NCBI GenBank assembly: GCA_016859345.1
Contig: CM029111.1
Location: 11,528,714 to 11,592,713, forward strand
Length of the DNA stretch: 64,000 nucleotides
Source: Istiophorus platypterus
Lineage: Eukaryota > Chordata > Actinopteri > Istiophoriformes > Istiophoridae
Direction of reading: 5' to 3'
Positions 12,978 to 26,044 of this stretch are shown in pieces. Both the position numbers and the translations under genes were made by a program. Within the stretch, counting starts at the first letter, position 1; the number at the start of each line of letters is the position of its first letter. The notes under the pieces are model-generated. The model saw nothing but the letters and a program-made list of their open reading frames with translations, was not told where the DNA came from and searched no databases.

Positions 12978-13204
12978 CTCATTTTCATTTTGTTGAGGTG
13001 ATGGTAGGTCAATAAGTGCCAGTTGGACCACAGTCTCCCAGACATGTGTGTGTTGACCACTTGCTGTCAGTTTGAACTGGACTGGTTCATCTAGGCTGGC
13101 TCCCGCTCTCTGGGCAAAGATGGACCCATCTGTCCGAACGCTGAAGATGGGGTCACTGCTCTGGAAAACCACCCCTTCATTCCCCATGCAGTCGTCAAAC
13201 TTCA
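12978..13204 (-). CDS. cdh4: Classical cadherin exon 3: prodomain (R-cadherin-like)
   Basis: This internal exon of 227 bp has two bases of a split codon followed by 75 full codons. Reading the minus strand it starts (V)KFDDCMGNEG and continues through a cadherin prodomain β-sandwich. Recognisable pieces are FSVRTDGSIFA (compare FKVGADGTVFA in CDH4), FKLTA, and WETVVQLAL near the end. The prodomain keeps the precursor non-adhesive until it is removed in the secretory pathway at the RQKR site in the next exon. The acceptor is ttgtctacag (ending at 13205) and the donor is GAG|gtgagt (12977-12972). The start after codon position 1 and the end at phase 0 match exon 3 of CDH1 (224 bp there, one codon shorter). 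The exon joins exon 4 in frame across a 9,978-bp intron. No cadherin repeat (EC) sequence lies in this exon. cdh2 is the main alternative; the exon itself is secure. Confidence 0.9.
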
Positions 13205-13344
13205 CTGTAGACAAGGAGAAGTGAGAAGATTTTAATGTACTATTAATTAAAGCAGTGATATTGAATGTAATGAAATAGGTACAAAGTACATGATGGCATG
13301 TGAGAATGCAGCTAACAATGCTGTTCTCAATCAGCTAACTTTTA

Positions 13345-13404
13345 ACACACACACATGCAAACACACACACACACACACGCCACACACAGACACACACACA
13401 CACA
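13345..13404. repeat. (CA)n microsatellite, interrupted
   Basis: CA repeats with ATGCAA, GC and GA interruptions, about 140 bp upstream of exon 3 in intron 2. Confidence 0.95.
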
Positions 13405-14321
13405 GTACAGACATCTCTGCACGAGGTACACTGCGTGTAGTAGAATGGCGATTTACAGAGATTGTATCATTGTGCCTGCTATGACACTGGTGCATTTCAT
13501 CATTAGTCTCCATTAGTTATAGGTCAAAACTCACAAGGATAAGACTCTTGGGGGTAGTTTTCTACAGCTGTATGTGAAAAAAATGCCAAATGATAGTGTG
13601 GTGTGTATTTATTGTGGAGGGGGTGGGACACATTGTTCTTACAAGAGCTTGCAGCTGAGTTTATTTGTAAGTAATTAAATGCCAGAATTTCAGAGAGGAC
13701 GATCTGGTCATAATATAAATAAAGCCCTTATTACCAAACAGAGTTTCAACTTTTTAGAAAAATATAAAGCACACAAGGGAAAATAATCATATAGTTTGGG
13801 AATAATCTGCAGAAACATAATGTTGAAATTGTCGGCCTCTTTTGCGAAAGCAGTACATTCATGTCCACAAGTGTTAAAGCTGTACCACTCTGTCTGGAAA
13901 TTTTTATTTCAGCAAGTGTTTTGACATTTATTGGTACCATGCTTTTTTCTGAGTGACAAATGCTATGCTTTTAGCTTTTAAAATGAAGGTCAAATCGCTC
14001 TGTTTCTCATCTTTCTCTGGTTATCTGTGGCAGGTTGCTCAGTTCTCAGCCTTGAGGTCATTTGCTTTCACCATGATTACCGCACCGGTCGTTCTATCCT
14101 CCTCTTTCTACACTTTTGTATTTAGGCTGAGATAAGATAGACTACAGTATAAGAGAAACCACAAATACTCTATGCAGTACTCAACATGTCACATCACCAT
14201 CTCGCTGTAAAATATCAAGTATTTAAGGGGAATGGCTTAAGGAGGGTTTGAATGGTTTCCTCCCTCCAAAGGGGTCAGATCTTTCACATGTTTTTCTCTT
14301 CAAATCCCAAACTTACAATAT

Positions 14322-14595
14322 GTTCAGTGTACTTCAATGGCCTCCCCAGTCACCAGATCCGAATCGAATAGAATACATTCCAGATTTAGTAGAACCAGAG
14401 ATTTGCAGAATGAATCTGCAGCTGACAAATTTTCAGGAATTTTTTTGAAGCAATCATATCAAATTGGACAAGAATTTCACAGAAATGTTTCCAACATCAA
14501 CGCAATGAAGCACTGAGTCTGTTTTGAGAGCAAATGGAGGTCCTAGCCAGCATAAGTACAATGGTCCTAATAAAGTGCTATGTAAGTGTGTATAT
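14322..14595 (+). pseudogene. Tc1-like transposase 3' end (fossil)
   Basis: The plus strand reads LQWPPQSPDPNRIEYIPD then LVEPEI, which matches the C-terminal catalytic region of Tc1 transposases (normally W-P-x-Q-S-P-D-L-N-P-I-E). The acidic residue of the NPIE motif, the third catalytic carboxylate of the DDE triad, survives as NRIE. The frame stops at TGA 14446-14448. Downstream nucleotides still resemble the family: AAATGTTTCCAACATC, GAGCAAATGGAGGTCCTA and CCTAATAAAGTGCT. No DNA-binding domain, first two catalytic acids or left terminal repeat is visible, so this is a short 3' remnant. Only transposase DNA is involved, with no link to the cadherin. Confidence 0.8.
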
Positions 14596-16598
14596 AGTAA
14601 AGTCAGTTTTATTGCTATAGCCCATTTTTCATTAAGGGCATATATGTATATGTGTTTTAAGCATCGTCATGCCTCTGAATGAGTATTTCAAATTAATGTC
14701 TGCATATTCATAATGTACAGTATGTAAACATACCGTTTATTTGTGAGAAAGACAAAGATTTGTTTTAATTATTTCTCAACAAGACAGTTCACAGTCCCGC
14801 CTCATGCAGTACCATAGAAAACAGGACTCAGATTGAATTAACAGAAATAACAGTTTTCTGCAAACAGAACATGAAATGAGCCAAAACAGCTATTTGTACT
14901 AGATTCATATAAATAATGTTTTCCCCTATCCAGTTAGCACTCCTCATTTCCCTGAGTAGAACAACATCCTCCCAGAGAGAAATGCGTCTCTATTAAGTTT
15001 CACCAATTGAGCATAAACATTAAACAGTGCTCATATAAAAAGCTACTGGGATGTACTGTTTGAGCAGGGACTGAATGGACTGAATGAAATTCAAGCCCAA
15101 CTCATCCATGAACTCCATACAAACTAATGGCTAAGACGCAGCAAATGAGTTTTAAATATCTACAATATTCTTGTCCTCCTCCTTCAAAACTGAACATTGA
15201 ATGCAACAGATTTGATATAGCGAGGTTCTGTTACTCTAGAACAATAGACTGATATGTAATCAGAGGGAGGTCAAGACAGAAAAGAGCTTTGTATTCTTCA
15301 GTGAACATACTCAGTACTTTTCCTGTCACATTTGGAGGGCAGTGTATAGTACAAGCTGTGGAGCTTTCTGCATAGTCAGAGCACCCTTGTGTTTGATCTC
15401 TTATGAAACTCTACCGCAGTTCATGAGAAGATAAGAGGATGAGTCACAGAGAAGTGTATCCCACACTGGCCTCTCATCCTCACTTCCTTACTCCCTCATG
15501 GCACCTGCAAGCTTCCATCTCTGGGATTATAATGTCTAGACAGCATAGCATAAGACACCCTGAGCCAAAGGCCGTAACTCGCTGTGGCATCTTCTCTTTC
15601 TCTCTTCCCATGTCTGTACAACAGCTGAAACAAGGCTTCTATTACAGAAAGTACACTGCCAGTAAATCCAGCTTTTTGTTCTGTCTGTCCCAAAATATGC
15701 CTGTGATCATGTCAGCACCCTTCTCTCTAATGCCAGATGTCCAGACAGCCACTCAGTGCTCAGTCAGAGGGGACAACAGTGAGTGAAGCAGGTGCTGCAC
15801 AAGTGTCCTAGTCTAGACAGGAGACGACATAAGAGATGGATTACATCAACCCAAGAGGCAGAAAAACCTCTTCCGTTCGTCAGATTGCAACTCTCTTTGT
15901 ATTGCTGAACATTTCTATCCCAAACAAGAAAAACCTCAAAGAGCTTTCTTGCTGTTCTCTGTTTTTCTCATTTCTTTCCTTTTTGTCTAGTCCCATTTCG
16001 TCTACCATTATTTTTGCAGATGTCAAAGATTAGATTTGGATGGTGTGTGTGGGTGTGTGTCTGTGTGTGTGTGGGAGGGGTAATAAACACAAGATTTGGC
16101 AAACGTGTGTGTGCAAATACAGTTTTGGAAGGCTGCCTGATTATATTAACAATGAGGAGAAGTCAAAAAATCAAACTCAAATCATGTTTTATTGTATTTC
16201 CTAATGCTTGTAGTCAAACACTGGGAAAAAAAAACACAAGCAGCAGGTGGTTTGTTGCCCCATCTCTCATTGTCCTCCAATTATTCTCTCCTCGCTCTCG
16301 GAGCTAGGCAGACAGCCAGTAGTGCAGCAGTATTGTGGTCATGGGTGGTAGAGGCCTGTAGGCTGAGGCTTCACACGGAGGGAAGGGGTAATCGAGCGGG
16401 GTATCTTCAACCACATTAAAGATAAAAGCATGTACGTCTGGGTTTTAACGACCACATAAAAAAAGGTTCATTATTTGTGGCCTCCTTGCAGCAGGAGGCA
16501 CAACTTTAAGGTGCATGGATTTCGTTTAGCTTTGTTTTTATTTGCTGTTAAAAGGTCTGATTTACCACTTACATTGTTTTTCAGTGATAGTAAAATTA

Positions 16599-16843
16599 AA
16601 GCTGAAATGATTATTTAATCAATCAATTAGTAGAATAAGTACTGTAATTATCAGTTAATCATTTAAGCAGTTTCTAAGCAAAGATGGCAACAATTCTCTG
16701 GTTCCAGAGAACTGTCGGTCAGAAAAAAACAGTGGAAAGTTGAAGACGTCACCATGGACCAATGTAATTGATATTTGCTAAATTTTATAGACCACAAGAT
16801 TTTTTGATTAATCAGGGAAAACAATCCCTGATTCCATCCCTAA
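16599..16843 (+). repeat. Teleost GATTAATC-type interspersed repeat, copy 1
   Basis: AGCTGAAATGATTATTTAATC, then CAGTTAATCATTTAAGC, AAGCAAAGATGGCAA, CTCTGGTTCCAG, TGAAGACGTCACC, TTTTATAGACCACAAG and TTGATTAATC occur in the order of a very common fish repeat. The usual middle section is shortened here. The family is probably a non-autonomous DNA element. Copies 2 and 3 are at 33107 and 35585. Confidence 0.7.
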
Positions 16844-17947
16844 AAAAGAAATACTGTTTAGAATATCATTTCTCAGTTCTTGCTTTTTTTTTTCTTTTTT
16901 CCTCTCTCTTTTTCCTTCTCTTCTGATTCTATAATACTCAGAGGCAATAACAGCCCATGCCAGGAAATAGGATCGCCATAAGCCGTGATTTCTCCGCTGG
17001 TGATTTCACAGGCTGCTTACTATTCGTTTATTGACAACAAAAAACGGTGAACTTGAGGACTTTTCAATTCAGTTTTTCACTTTATATACAAACAGCAAGA
17101 AGAACAAATGTATATGGTTAAAAAGTAGTTTAAAACACTATAATTCTTTTACACAGTCTGGAGGCCTGTGCTATTAAGCAGGATTTGTGGTTAGCAAGGC
17201 AACATCACGTTTAATCCTAGGTTTTCAGGGTTTTTTACAGTGGTTCACTTCTTACTGAGGTACATCGCTGTGGTAGGTTATGCTGTACACCTAACCTGCT
17301 CCAGAGATAACAGATCAACTCTTATAAAAGCACTGTTCACTGACCGATCGATTCTCTTGGAAAAATTGGTATCACCATTCGTAGAAGATCGCATGGAGTT
17401 TGGTGAACTGATTGTGAGAGAATCTCTTGGGAGGGCAAATGTGTTCAGAAACCCCTATAGCTCTCCCTAATGATTTTTTGATCGGGAAATCCTGGGTTGA
17501 CTCTGCATTGATAACCACCCTTGTGTGACCACTTGGCGGGATTTGGGTTGTTAGGCTTAGTGAAGACAGATAACGAAAAGATATCCCAGATATGTTGTAC
17601 TTGCTTCATAGGACAGGCCCAAGGTATATTTCAGTCATAATAATAAAAGTCAAAAAGTCAAAAGTAAGAAAAGTCAAAATCAATGAGCCAAAAAATAATG
17701 AGGTAAGTAGCTGTATATATACTGTAGGCGTATAATCAGTCCCTGTGTGTGCCTGTGTGTGGGTATGTGCTTGCGAAAGGAATTTATTTTCTAAGATCAC
17801 CTGCATGTGTCAACAATGACAAGCTGAACTAACTGCCCCAATCCCCACACACAAATGGAGCGTCAGGCTGTGCAGAGGGATCCAGAGGGATGTGTTCTTG
17901 CACCAATTAAAGAAAAAGACAGTGCCAATTTTTCCCCTTCCATTGAA

Positions 17948-18011
17948 ACACAAACACACACACACAAACGCACACAAACACACACACACACACACACACA
18001 CAACACACACA
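17948..18011. repeat. (CA)n microsatellite with AA interruptions
   Basis: A CA tract broken by CAAACG and CAAACA steps. Confidence 0.95.
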
Positions 18012-18559
18012 AAAACCTCCAATAACTCTTCTTTCACTCAGTTGGGTCGATAATGCCATAAGAGGAATTATACGAATTGTCCAACAACAGAGCAATGAAC
18101 CCCAAAGGCCCAGTTCTGCACATTATAAGTCGTCTAAAGCAGTGGGCCCAGGTTGTGCATTGACCTGGCAAATAATATCGACACCCAAGTGTGCCAAGCA
18201 GCTCGCCCAGCACTTCAACACTGTCTAGTCAATGTGTGCAGTCACACCCCTGAAATGTCACAAATACTACCATATGTGTCCCCACAAAGGGAGGGAATAT
18301 ATTCAATAGCATTTCTTTTTCACTATTACTTGGAGGACAGGGGATATGGTGTTTTGTGTGTTGCTTGAATGATATTACACACCAAACCCCATGCTCACTT
18401 TCCTCCTCACTTTTTAAATTAAAGTTGCCTTCTCCCTGCAACAAGACAAGGACAAGGAGATGAGGAATGCTGAAAAGAGGTGTGACCTTCTTGTGGTGTT
18501 CTCTGGACAGCCTGACAGGAAGTAGGTGACAAGTGTTGAAAAGGAAGTGAGAAAGGGAT

Positions 18560-19265
18560 ACAGTGAGGAGTCAGGGGAGAGGGAAAAACCTGAGGAGTGC
18601 CAGAAAGAAGGTGAAAGGAGTGGGGGCAGAGAAAGAGAAATGATGGGAGGATAGAAAGCGTGTAGAGGTGTCAACCAGAGAGACAGGGAAATGAATGAAT
18701 GAACATTGAAGAAGAGAAAGGAACTGGGTGAAAAGCTCAGGCAGAAGTGAAGATCTCCAGAGGCTGCAGAGTTTATAGCTGCAGACATTTACACTGTTCA
18801 GAGTATGGGGGATTGAACACCTCAGATGACACCCTGCCCTGCAAGACAGTAAAGAAAACATTTTGCACAGGTCCTGAATCAGGGTAATCTCTGATACAAT
18901 CAGGCCCATTGAGGACAAGAGAATTTGGGGGGGTGGGGGGGTAAAGAGGATAAGGAGGAGGAGGAGAGGGGAATGGGAGGTGAGGTGGCGGTGGAGGCTG
19001 GAGAGGGCAGCGAATGGGGGCCTGGCACTGGAATCCTGGCTCAGTGAACTGGCTCTCTCTCACACAGCCACACTGGAATGGACGGGATGCTCAGATGGCT
19101 GTTTAAACAGGTTAATTGTGCTGGCCTCCCGAGAGATCGGGACAGATGGATAGATGGAGAGAATGAGAGAAGAGAGAAAGAGAGTGCAAAAGAGCGACAA
19201 AGGGAGAGCGATGGAGCTAGGAGAGATGGAAACAGAGGGTGGGATGAAGAGATGCATGGAGGGAG
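18560..19265. repeat. Purine-rich tract, partly G-rich
   Basis: The plus strand is strongly G/A-biased. It includes two runs of seven G separated by one T (18927-18941), followed by several GGAGGAGG and GGTGGCGG clusters, then GAGAGA-type sequence. The open frames on the opposite strand are low-complexity Ser/Pro/Leu readings of this bias and are not genes. Confidence 0.8.
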
Positions 19266-21972
19266 ACGGGTATGGCCGCTGATCAGAGGCACCATGGGGA
19301 GTGTGCAGTCTAATCAGAGTAGAACGGAGCTCTACAGTAGGCTAGGCCCTCAGTGGCTGACTAAACGGAGCCAGGTCCACTGTCCACTACTGATAGACCA
19401 TGAAGGGAGAACAAACTTGTGATGGAAGGGTGTTTAAAGCAATGTTAGAAGCCCATCAGGGAGCTGGTTCATTGAAGCCAGTCAGGGAAACTGGCCCATC
19501 CCTCCATCCTTCCCAGAAAGCTGCAAAGGGATGGCACTGACCAATTCCAATTTCAAAAATGCTCACAGTGTGCAAGCAGACAGAGACACAAACTGAAAGG
19601 GAACATGCACTAGACACAGAGCCATTTCAAGTACCCAGAAAGTACCCAGAAATAGAGTGTAGAGTATACATCAAACCAAATGTGTATTATCCAAAATCTT
19701 TTTTTGTGAAAAGAAAAAGAGGTTGTATATAAAACAAAACTGTATTAAGTATAACACAAAACTAAAAGCTACTTATCAGTCAAACATACATAATAGCAAA
19801 GCCTTGTTTTAGTAGAACCTTTCAGACCAAACGTGCTGGTTTTAATCATCTGACTGTATTATGTTTTTTTCACATTTTATGTCCACATAAACTTGGGAAA
19901 TTCAGAAATTGAGCTACCTTAATGTTTGACATCTAAAAAGTCACAACAAATTCAAAAAACAATTTTAATGAGGTGAGAGTTTTTAACTCTTATAAGTTCC
20001 CATGGGCAAAACTCTGATGGCTAATGTTAACCACAGTTTTCTGTTTAACTGTTCCTCTTCAGTGGTGCGAGGCTGAAAGAGGCTTTTCTCGGTTGGATGG
20101 AAAGAGGGAATTTAGAGGGGAAAAATACAGTTTTGAATTTTGGTCATGTAACAACTTTGTTGTTTCCAGTTTCTACTCCAATAAACATTCCCTGCCTTGT
20201 TTATACAGGATAACTGTTACTGCAGCGGACTGCCTTCCATGAAGTGAATGTATAGTTGAGTGTGTACTGTATATGGATGGCCTGTGGTGTCTTATGTAAG
20301 ATTTAACAGCTTTACTGTGTTTGGTTTGAAACAGACTGACTTTACTTCACCTTTCCACTGAAGGCAGGGGACTCTCCTCCTAGTGCAGAGGTCATACACC
20401 TCATCAAAACATCTGCGTTTATCTTAAACAACTCTGCAATGGTTAAACACCAATTAAAAAGATGCTGTGCCTTGACAGCATCGTGCTTTTTATAAACTGT
20501 GTATAGTTCAGCTTACTTGATTTTAATGTGGGCTAAGAAAAATGTCTTCACTTGGAACGACGTCGGCTATTTTCAATTTGAATGGAATTAACGCTATCAC
20601 TTGCCAGCAAGCTTTACAGAAAAACCTCTGCCATTATTCTGATTAAAAAGCACCACATTGTACACTTAAATAGTTTAAGGTGAAGTGTAAAGTAAAATGT
20701 AATAATTAGCCTACCTGACCACCTTGATTGGCTCCTTTCAGAGCTAAAGCCCTGTTGGATGGCTAATCAGGGGACTGCTGCTGCAACCGTGGCTGGTTAG
20801 TCATGCAAGGGGGCCGACTAATACAGGCTGGCTGATCTCAGAGCTGCTGGAGACTTGGCATGCACGCTGCTAGCTAATGACACTGAATAATTTTGCCTGT
20901 CCACGTGCTTTGAGTTAAGCTTATAGATTTACGTTTCAGCTGTCCAAACTTTCTGCTGTGTGTAACCGACCAATCAACATCACTACTCTGTGCAGCACAG
21001 CGGTTAGACTGAGCCAGATACTATTGAACTGTTTTTTTGAGATTTCATTGGCTGCTGGAAGGTGATAGACACGGTGAACGAGGATCTTCACTATAATTAT
21101 CATCTTGTCTATGTGCTGATTTTAGAATGGCTATAAATCATGTGCAAAAGTTCACGTATCCACAAAAATAAACTAACAAATCAATAATACACATGCACAT
21201 TCACACACATATTCACAGAGAGACTAACCACAAAGACCACTAAGACACTGTTTTTGACTAATCGGCATCTCCCTAATGACTGATTAGTATTCCTCCAAAC
21301 AAGCTTAGAAGTGCTTGATTGGCCTTCATCAATTCTCAGCCAGCTCTCGCAGTAAGGGGAACTGAACTATTGCCCGAGCTGGTGTCAGGAATCCAAACAA
21401 TCACAGTGTGTAACTAACTGCCTGTATGACTCACACAAAAAAAACAGGAAAAAAAGAGAAAAGGACAGAGAACACACTATGCCGACAAATGTCTGTGACC
21501 ATGACCAATATGAAAAACTTACCAATCTCATACAAAAAAAAGCTGCCTGCTATAGAAAGTGTTTTACATAAACATAACCATCTCAGTAAAAAAAAACAAG
21601 ATCAACAAGTAGCCAAATTTCTCCTGCCTATTACATATAGCATGACCCTATAATGAAAACCAAAAACTCAAATTTTCCGCTCTCTGTGTTTTTTTTATAA
21701 AGCACTTATTTCCCTCTTTTTCTTGTCTACATTGTGGTGAGATATGAAAATCGGCAAACAGACAGAAAGAAAGCAAGGCAGTAAGAAAGAGAGGGAGTGG
21801 GAAAGAGACAGAAAATCTAGTCTTCTGGCAATTAGGGTTGGCTTTAGTGGTGATTAGGAGAAGGCAGTAAGAGAGAGAGAGGGATCAGGCAGAATAAAGC
21901 CTCTCCCAGAAAGAGAAAAGCCCCTTTGTAGAAAAAAAGAAGAGGAAATAACAGCATAATGAAAGTAAGGAA
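19266..21972. other. Intronic stretch with no recognised feature
   Basis: I see no domain-bearing frame, named repeat or tandem array here. The part 20740-20960 has a higher density of TAAT/ATTA and CAGCTG-like words and looks less repetitive than its surroundings. Confidence 0.5.
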
Positions 21973-22001
21973 CCCCCCCCCCCCACACACACACACACAC
22001 A
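21973..22001. repeat. C12 homopolymer and short (CA)n
   Basis: Twelve C followed by about nine CA units. Confidence 0.95.
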
Positions 22002-22036
22002 ACTTTTTTTTTGTGGGTTTGTGCAGTGCTGGACAG

Positions 22037-22142
<106 letters not shown>

Positions 22143-25100
22143 GAGCTGCGGTTTGGATATAACATTTTAGAGTTGGCCAGGGGATTGTAATTCAATGATA
22201 GCCTACAAATTCAGTGATGGAGTTGATATGTACAGTATAGGTTATTGTCCTCTAGAGCCTTGGCACAGATTTTTGTTTCACTAGCGTATGCACTGCTCTA
22301 CAAGGTATAGTACACAGAAGCGTGCAGCAGCATGTGTGTTTGTGTGACACGGTCTGGCACCTGCATGACTGCTCACGGCTCCTGAGGATCAGAGACGATG
22401 GTGGAGGTGGTGGAAATAGTTACATAAGGCTGGAGCAAGACCGAGGAAGGGCGAGGGCCGTCTTGTCTCTGAGGGTGAACAGTTTACTCTGAGAGGGACT
22501 GCTGCTGTCAGCGGTTTGCATAAAGTCGGGTTCTGGAGGATTTTTTGTTTGCTTTTCTGCATTCTAATTTTTGCTGACCTTATTCTACTCTCTTAGTCTG
22601 TTCAGTCCATTTTCAAGAGCCACCAAGATTTGTTTGCCAGTGATCTCCAGTTCAGCATATCTGTGTGTGCGCGTGAATGCGCGTTTGTCCCCTGTCCTCT
22701 CTAACTCTTATATCTATAAACTTTGCCTGGAAGCCACCCACTACGCCAACCACTGCATCCCTTTATATTGTCTGTCACAGTGGAATACAGGAGGTAAAAA
22801 TGCAGTTACACGAGTAAAAAAAAAGACAGGAGCAGTGCAGGCCATAAAAAACAAGGGCTTCAACTTTGCCTTTATTTCAGTGTTTGCCCGCAAGCATCAA
22901 ATATGCTTGTTGTAAAGAAAAAGAAATCATTTTCATATTGTTTTCTCAAGCTTCCCCAAGGAAGCAAACAGCACAAAATTGCTTTCCCCAACTGCTGGAG
23001 GAAATACAGGCTGTATTTCTCAAATCTAATCAACATCTCTCCATCAAAACTTTAGGAAAAGGTTCTGTTTTTCCAATTATAGGGGTCAGAGCAGAGAAAC
23101 CAGAAACCAGAGAAATCCCTCTAGCCTTTAAACCATGGAAAAACATACATATAATTACACAGTCTGTATGGAGGATAAGGAACATCGGTTTCCAGTAGTA
23201 AGAGGTTATATCACTTCTTTTTTCCTTTATATGATAGACATCAGGCTGTGATCCCTGAAATCCAGGGATAGTAGACTGTGATGGCTCAACCATGCAATTA
23301 GTGGTTCTGAAGTTTCACGGAGATAGCGATGGAGTTGAAAGTTCAACAAACGGCCAAATCAGTGACAAGACTCCAACAACAAATAAACCCACTAGAAAAC
23401 GAAGCGGTAACTCTCACAAGTAAATGATGCATAGGCTGTTTTGCACATGACACTTTGTATTCAAATTTGCATCACCATGTGTTGATTTCTCAGTTAAGTT
23501 AAACATGGATAAAACACTGAAAGGACCTGTATAAACCGCTTAAACTTCAAGTTAATGAAAAAAGGAATGTATGCATCTTAACTCGTGAAAAATTAGCTAC
23601 TTTCTGTCATTGCTATTTCAGCTTTAATGGCTGTTAGATAAACACAAACTAGCTCAGTATCCCATGGAATTTCGTCCACATTGGACAATTTTGCACCTCA
23701 TGATTTATGTTCAATGCCAAAAGTTCCGTGTGAGTGCTGGAAGTATTGTGGCTGGTATATCAAGGAAGAAAGTAAACCTGGGGAAATGCATTGCTGTGTA
23801 GTGTATCTGACTTTCATGCAGGAGAAAGAGTGTTTTATCACTGTCCAACAATAAATGTTCAACTTTTTATTAACTGTATCCATTATCTTTCCTTAATCCC
23901 AATTCCTAGGGCTTTTCGTTGCCTTCCCTTAACCATTGTTGCAGAATTGCCCAATATTACGGTTATGCTTGTGATGGCTACTGTAGCCTCAGGCAGAGAT
24001 AAGGTGCTGGATACAGAGGTCTGATAACCTCACCTCACTCACATTTCTAACTCCACATCGTCGGAGTTTTTTCATTTTCAAATCTACAGTTTTCAGCCAC
24101 AACCAACCCTGACTCAAGCGAAATCGGAAAAAAGGCTTTACACACTACAATTCATTACAAATGTTCTTGAGACTGTACACGGGGTTTGATTCTAAGACCA
24201 GGCGCGTTCCCCTTAACGGGTTAACTTGAGATGCTGGTCAAAAAGAATTTATATCTCTCACTGTGGTAAGATACTATGATTCAACAAATGACCAAATCAT
24301 CTCTGTGTGTGGGTACATACAGGACTGTGTGTGCGTGTGTATGTATAAACCTGTAAGCGAAAGTGTCACAGTGTCACAGAGCAAGCTAAATGAGAAACAC
24401 GTGTCATGATGATTACTTACAACATCTTCCTGACGGCATCTGTGTGATTCCTGTGGGCTGAAAGTATTGATGGGTCTTAAAACTGTCCCCTAAATGTGTC
24501 TTGGGGCTTGGGGCTTGTAGACTATAAGAGAGCATAGCCCAAAGGATGGTCGAGCCAGGTTGCTTTAGTGGGCTTGTGTATCGACATGAATGTGTTTGTG
24601 TTTGTGCACACACACAGGTTGAGTGGTCCAAATATCTCTCCTGTGAGGTGAATGCGTGAAATGCGGAAACGCTTTACTGCAACTATTGATAAGGTGCACA
24701 CTGATGTGACGAGCCTGTCAGGTAACACCGACAGGATACACAGGCAACCCACTCTTAAACTCTCTCTCAAGCACACACACACACAGCATGAGGAGAGAAT
24801 CACAGAAGCTGGAGGCTGAAAGAGGCTGGCGGAGAAGGGCTCCCAGAGGTACAAACCGACAGCAGTGTAATGGCCCACCCTCTCCCCTACCTCCCCAAAA
24901 CAATCCTCCAGTACACACAAACAAACACATATGCTTTGCAAACAAATGCACATATATCATTTGTCATACTGTCAGAGATGCGGCACTAACCTTCTTTGCA
25001 GCTAATTGTTGTGCAATCTAGCAGGAGAAAGCCCTGGAGCTCCACTGGAGAGGCCATGTGCTGCAGCATGTGGTGTGTGTCTATGCACAGCCTTTTATGA

Positions 25101-25173
25101 GAGGAGAGCGTGTGTGTGTGTGTATCTCAGTTTGTTGGTGTGAGGAATATACACATAAATACACACTTTTAAA

Positions 25174-25174
<1 letters not shown>
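22143..25174. other. Intronic stretch with no recognised feature
   Basis: There is no recognisable gene or named mobile element. Short open frames lack domains. Confidence 0.5.
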
Positions 25175-25220
<46 letters not shown>

Positions 25221-25222
25221 TG
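25175..25222. repeat. (GT)n microsatellite
   Basis: About 24 GT units with one A interruption. Confidence 0.95.
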
Positions 25223-25995
25223 GTCTGTTTATGGTATATTTTGTGTTTACAGGGGAAATAAATTAGCAGTGCTGGCAGGTTGCTCTGACAAGTCATGTTA
25301 ATGAGAACATCCTCCAGAGTCTTTTGGGCCAGGGAGAGAAACCAGAGGCCGTGATCATCTGTTCAGTCTGGAAGATGGCATGGAGGGAAGGAGGCTGCAG
25401 AACGGCAAAAAGCCTGCACGATTAGAGCCACGGCATCTGCAGGAGAGGTGCTAATGTGTAGTTGGATATATGAGGACAAAAGGAAGAGTAGAAAAAAAAA
25501 CTAAACACTAGATAGAGTAGACCCCGGAGGAAATGTTTAAGTTTTACATAGATGGCTGGATGTAAACTAGACCGGAGTAAGATTTTGTATTTAGTGTGTA
25601 TCTAGTTTGCACAGTAGGCACTCCTAATACTAAAAAGGCATATGGCGCTTGGAAGTCAGACAGCCTCTAGGCAAACATGCTTTAGTGATGTACAGCATCG
25701 TAGCAAAGTCAAAAAATTGCCGAAGGCAGGTTGTCCCCATAGTGTGTGTGACACTTCAATTTGACTGAGTGAAACAGAGTTAAACATTTTATGACAAAGC
25801 TGTAATGTTGTATTAAAAGTCTGGAACACAATACTTCGAAAACAGTCTATCAAAATGTTTTGCAATCTGGTTCATGTTCTTTGTGTAAGTATACTTCATG
25901 CATACAGCTATATGTCTACATCTCCTTGGGTGTTTACTCTATATGTGCGCGACTTAAACAGATCTGTGTGTAATCAAATGGGTACATACAGTACC

Positions 25996-26005
25996 CACAC
26001 ACAGA

Positions 26006-26042
<37 letters not shown>
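25996..26042. repeat. (CA)n microsatellite
   Basis: CA tract with a GAGA interruption near its left end. Confidence 0.95.

Positions 26043-26044
<2 letters not shown>

Noticed and set aside
18414..19295. Several 60-120-codon minus-strand frames
   Set aside because: They are Ser/Leu/Pro-rich readings of a polypurine/polypyrimidine tract with no domain.
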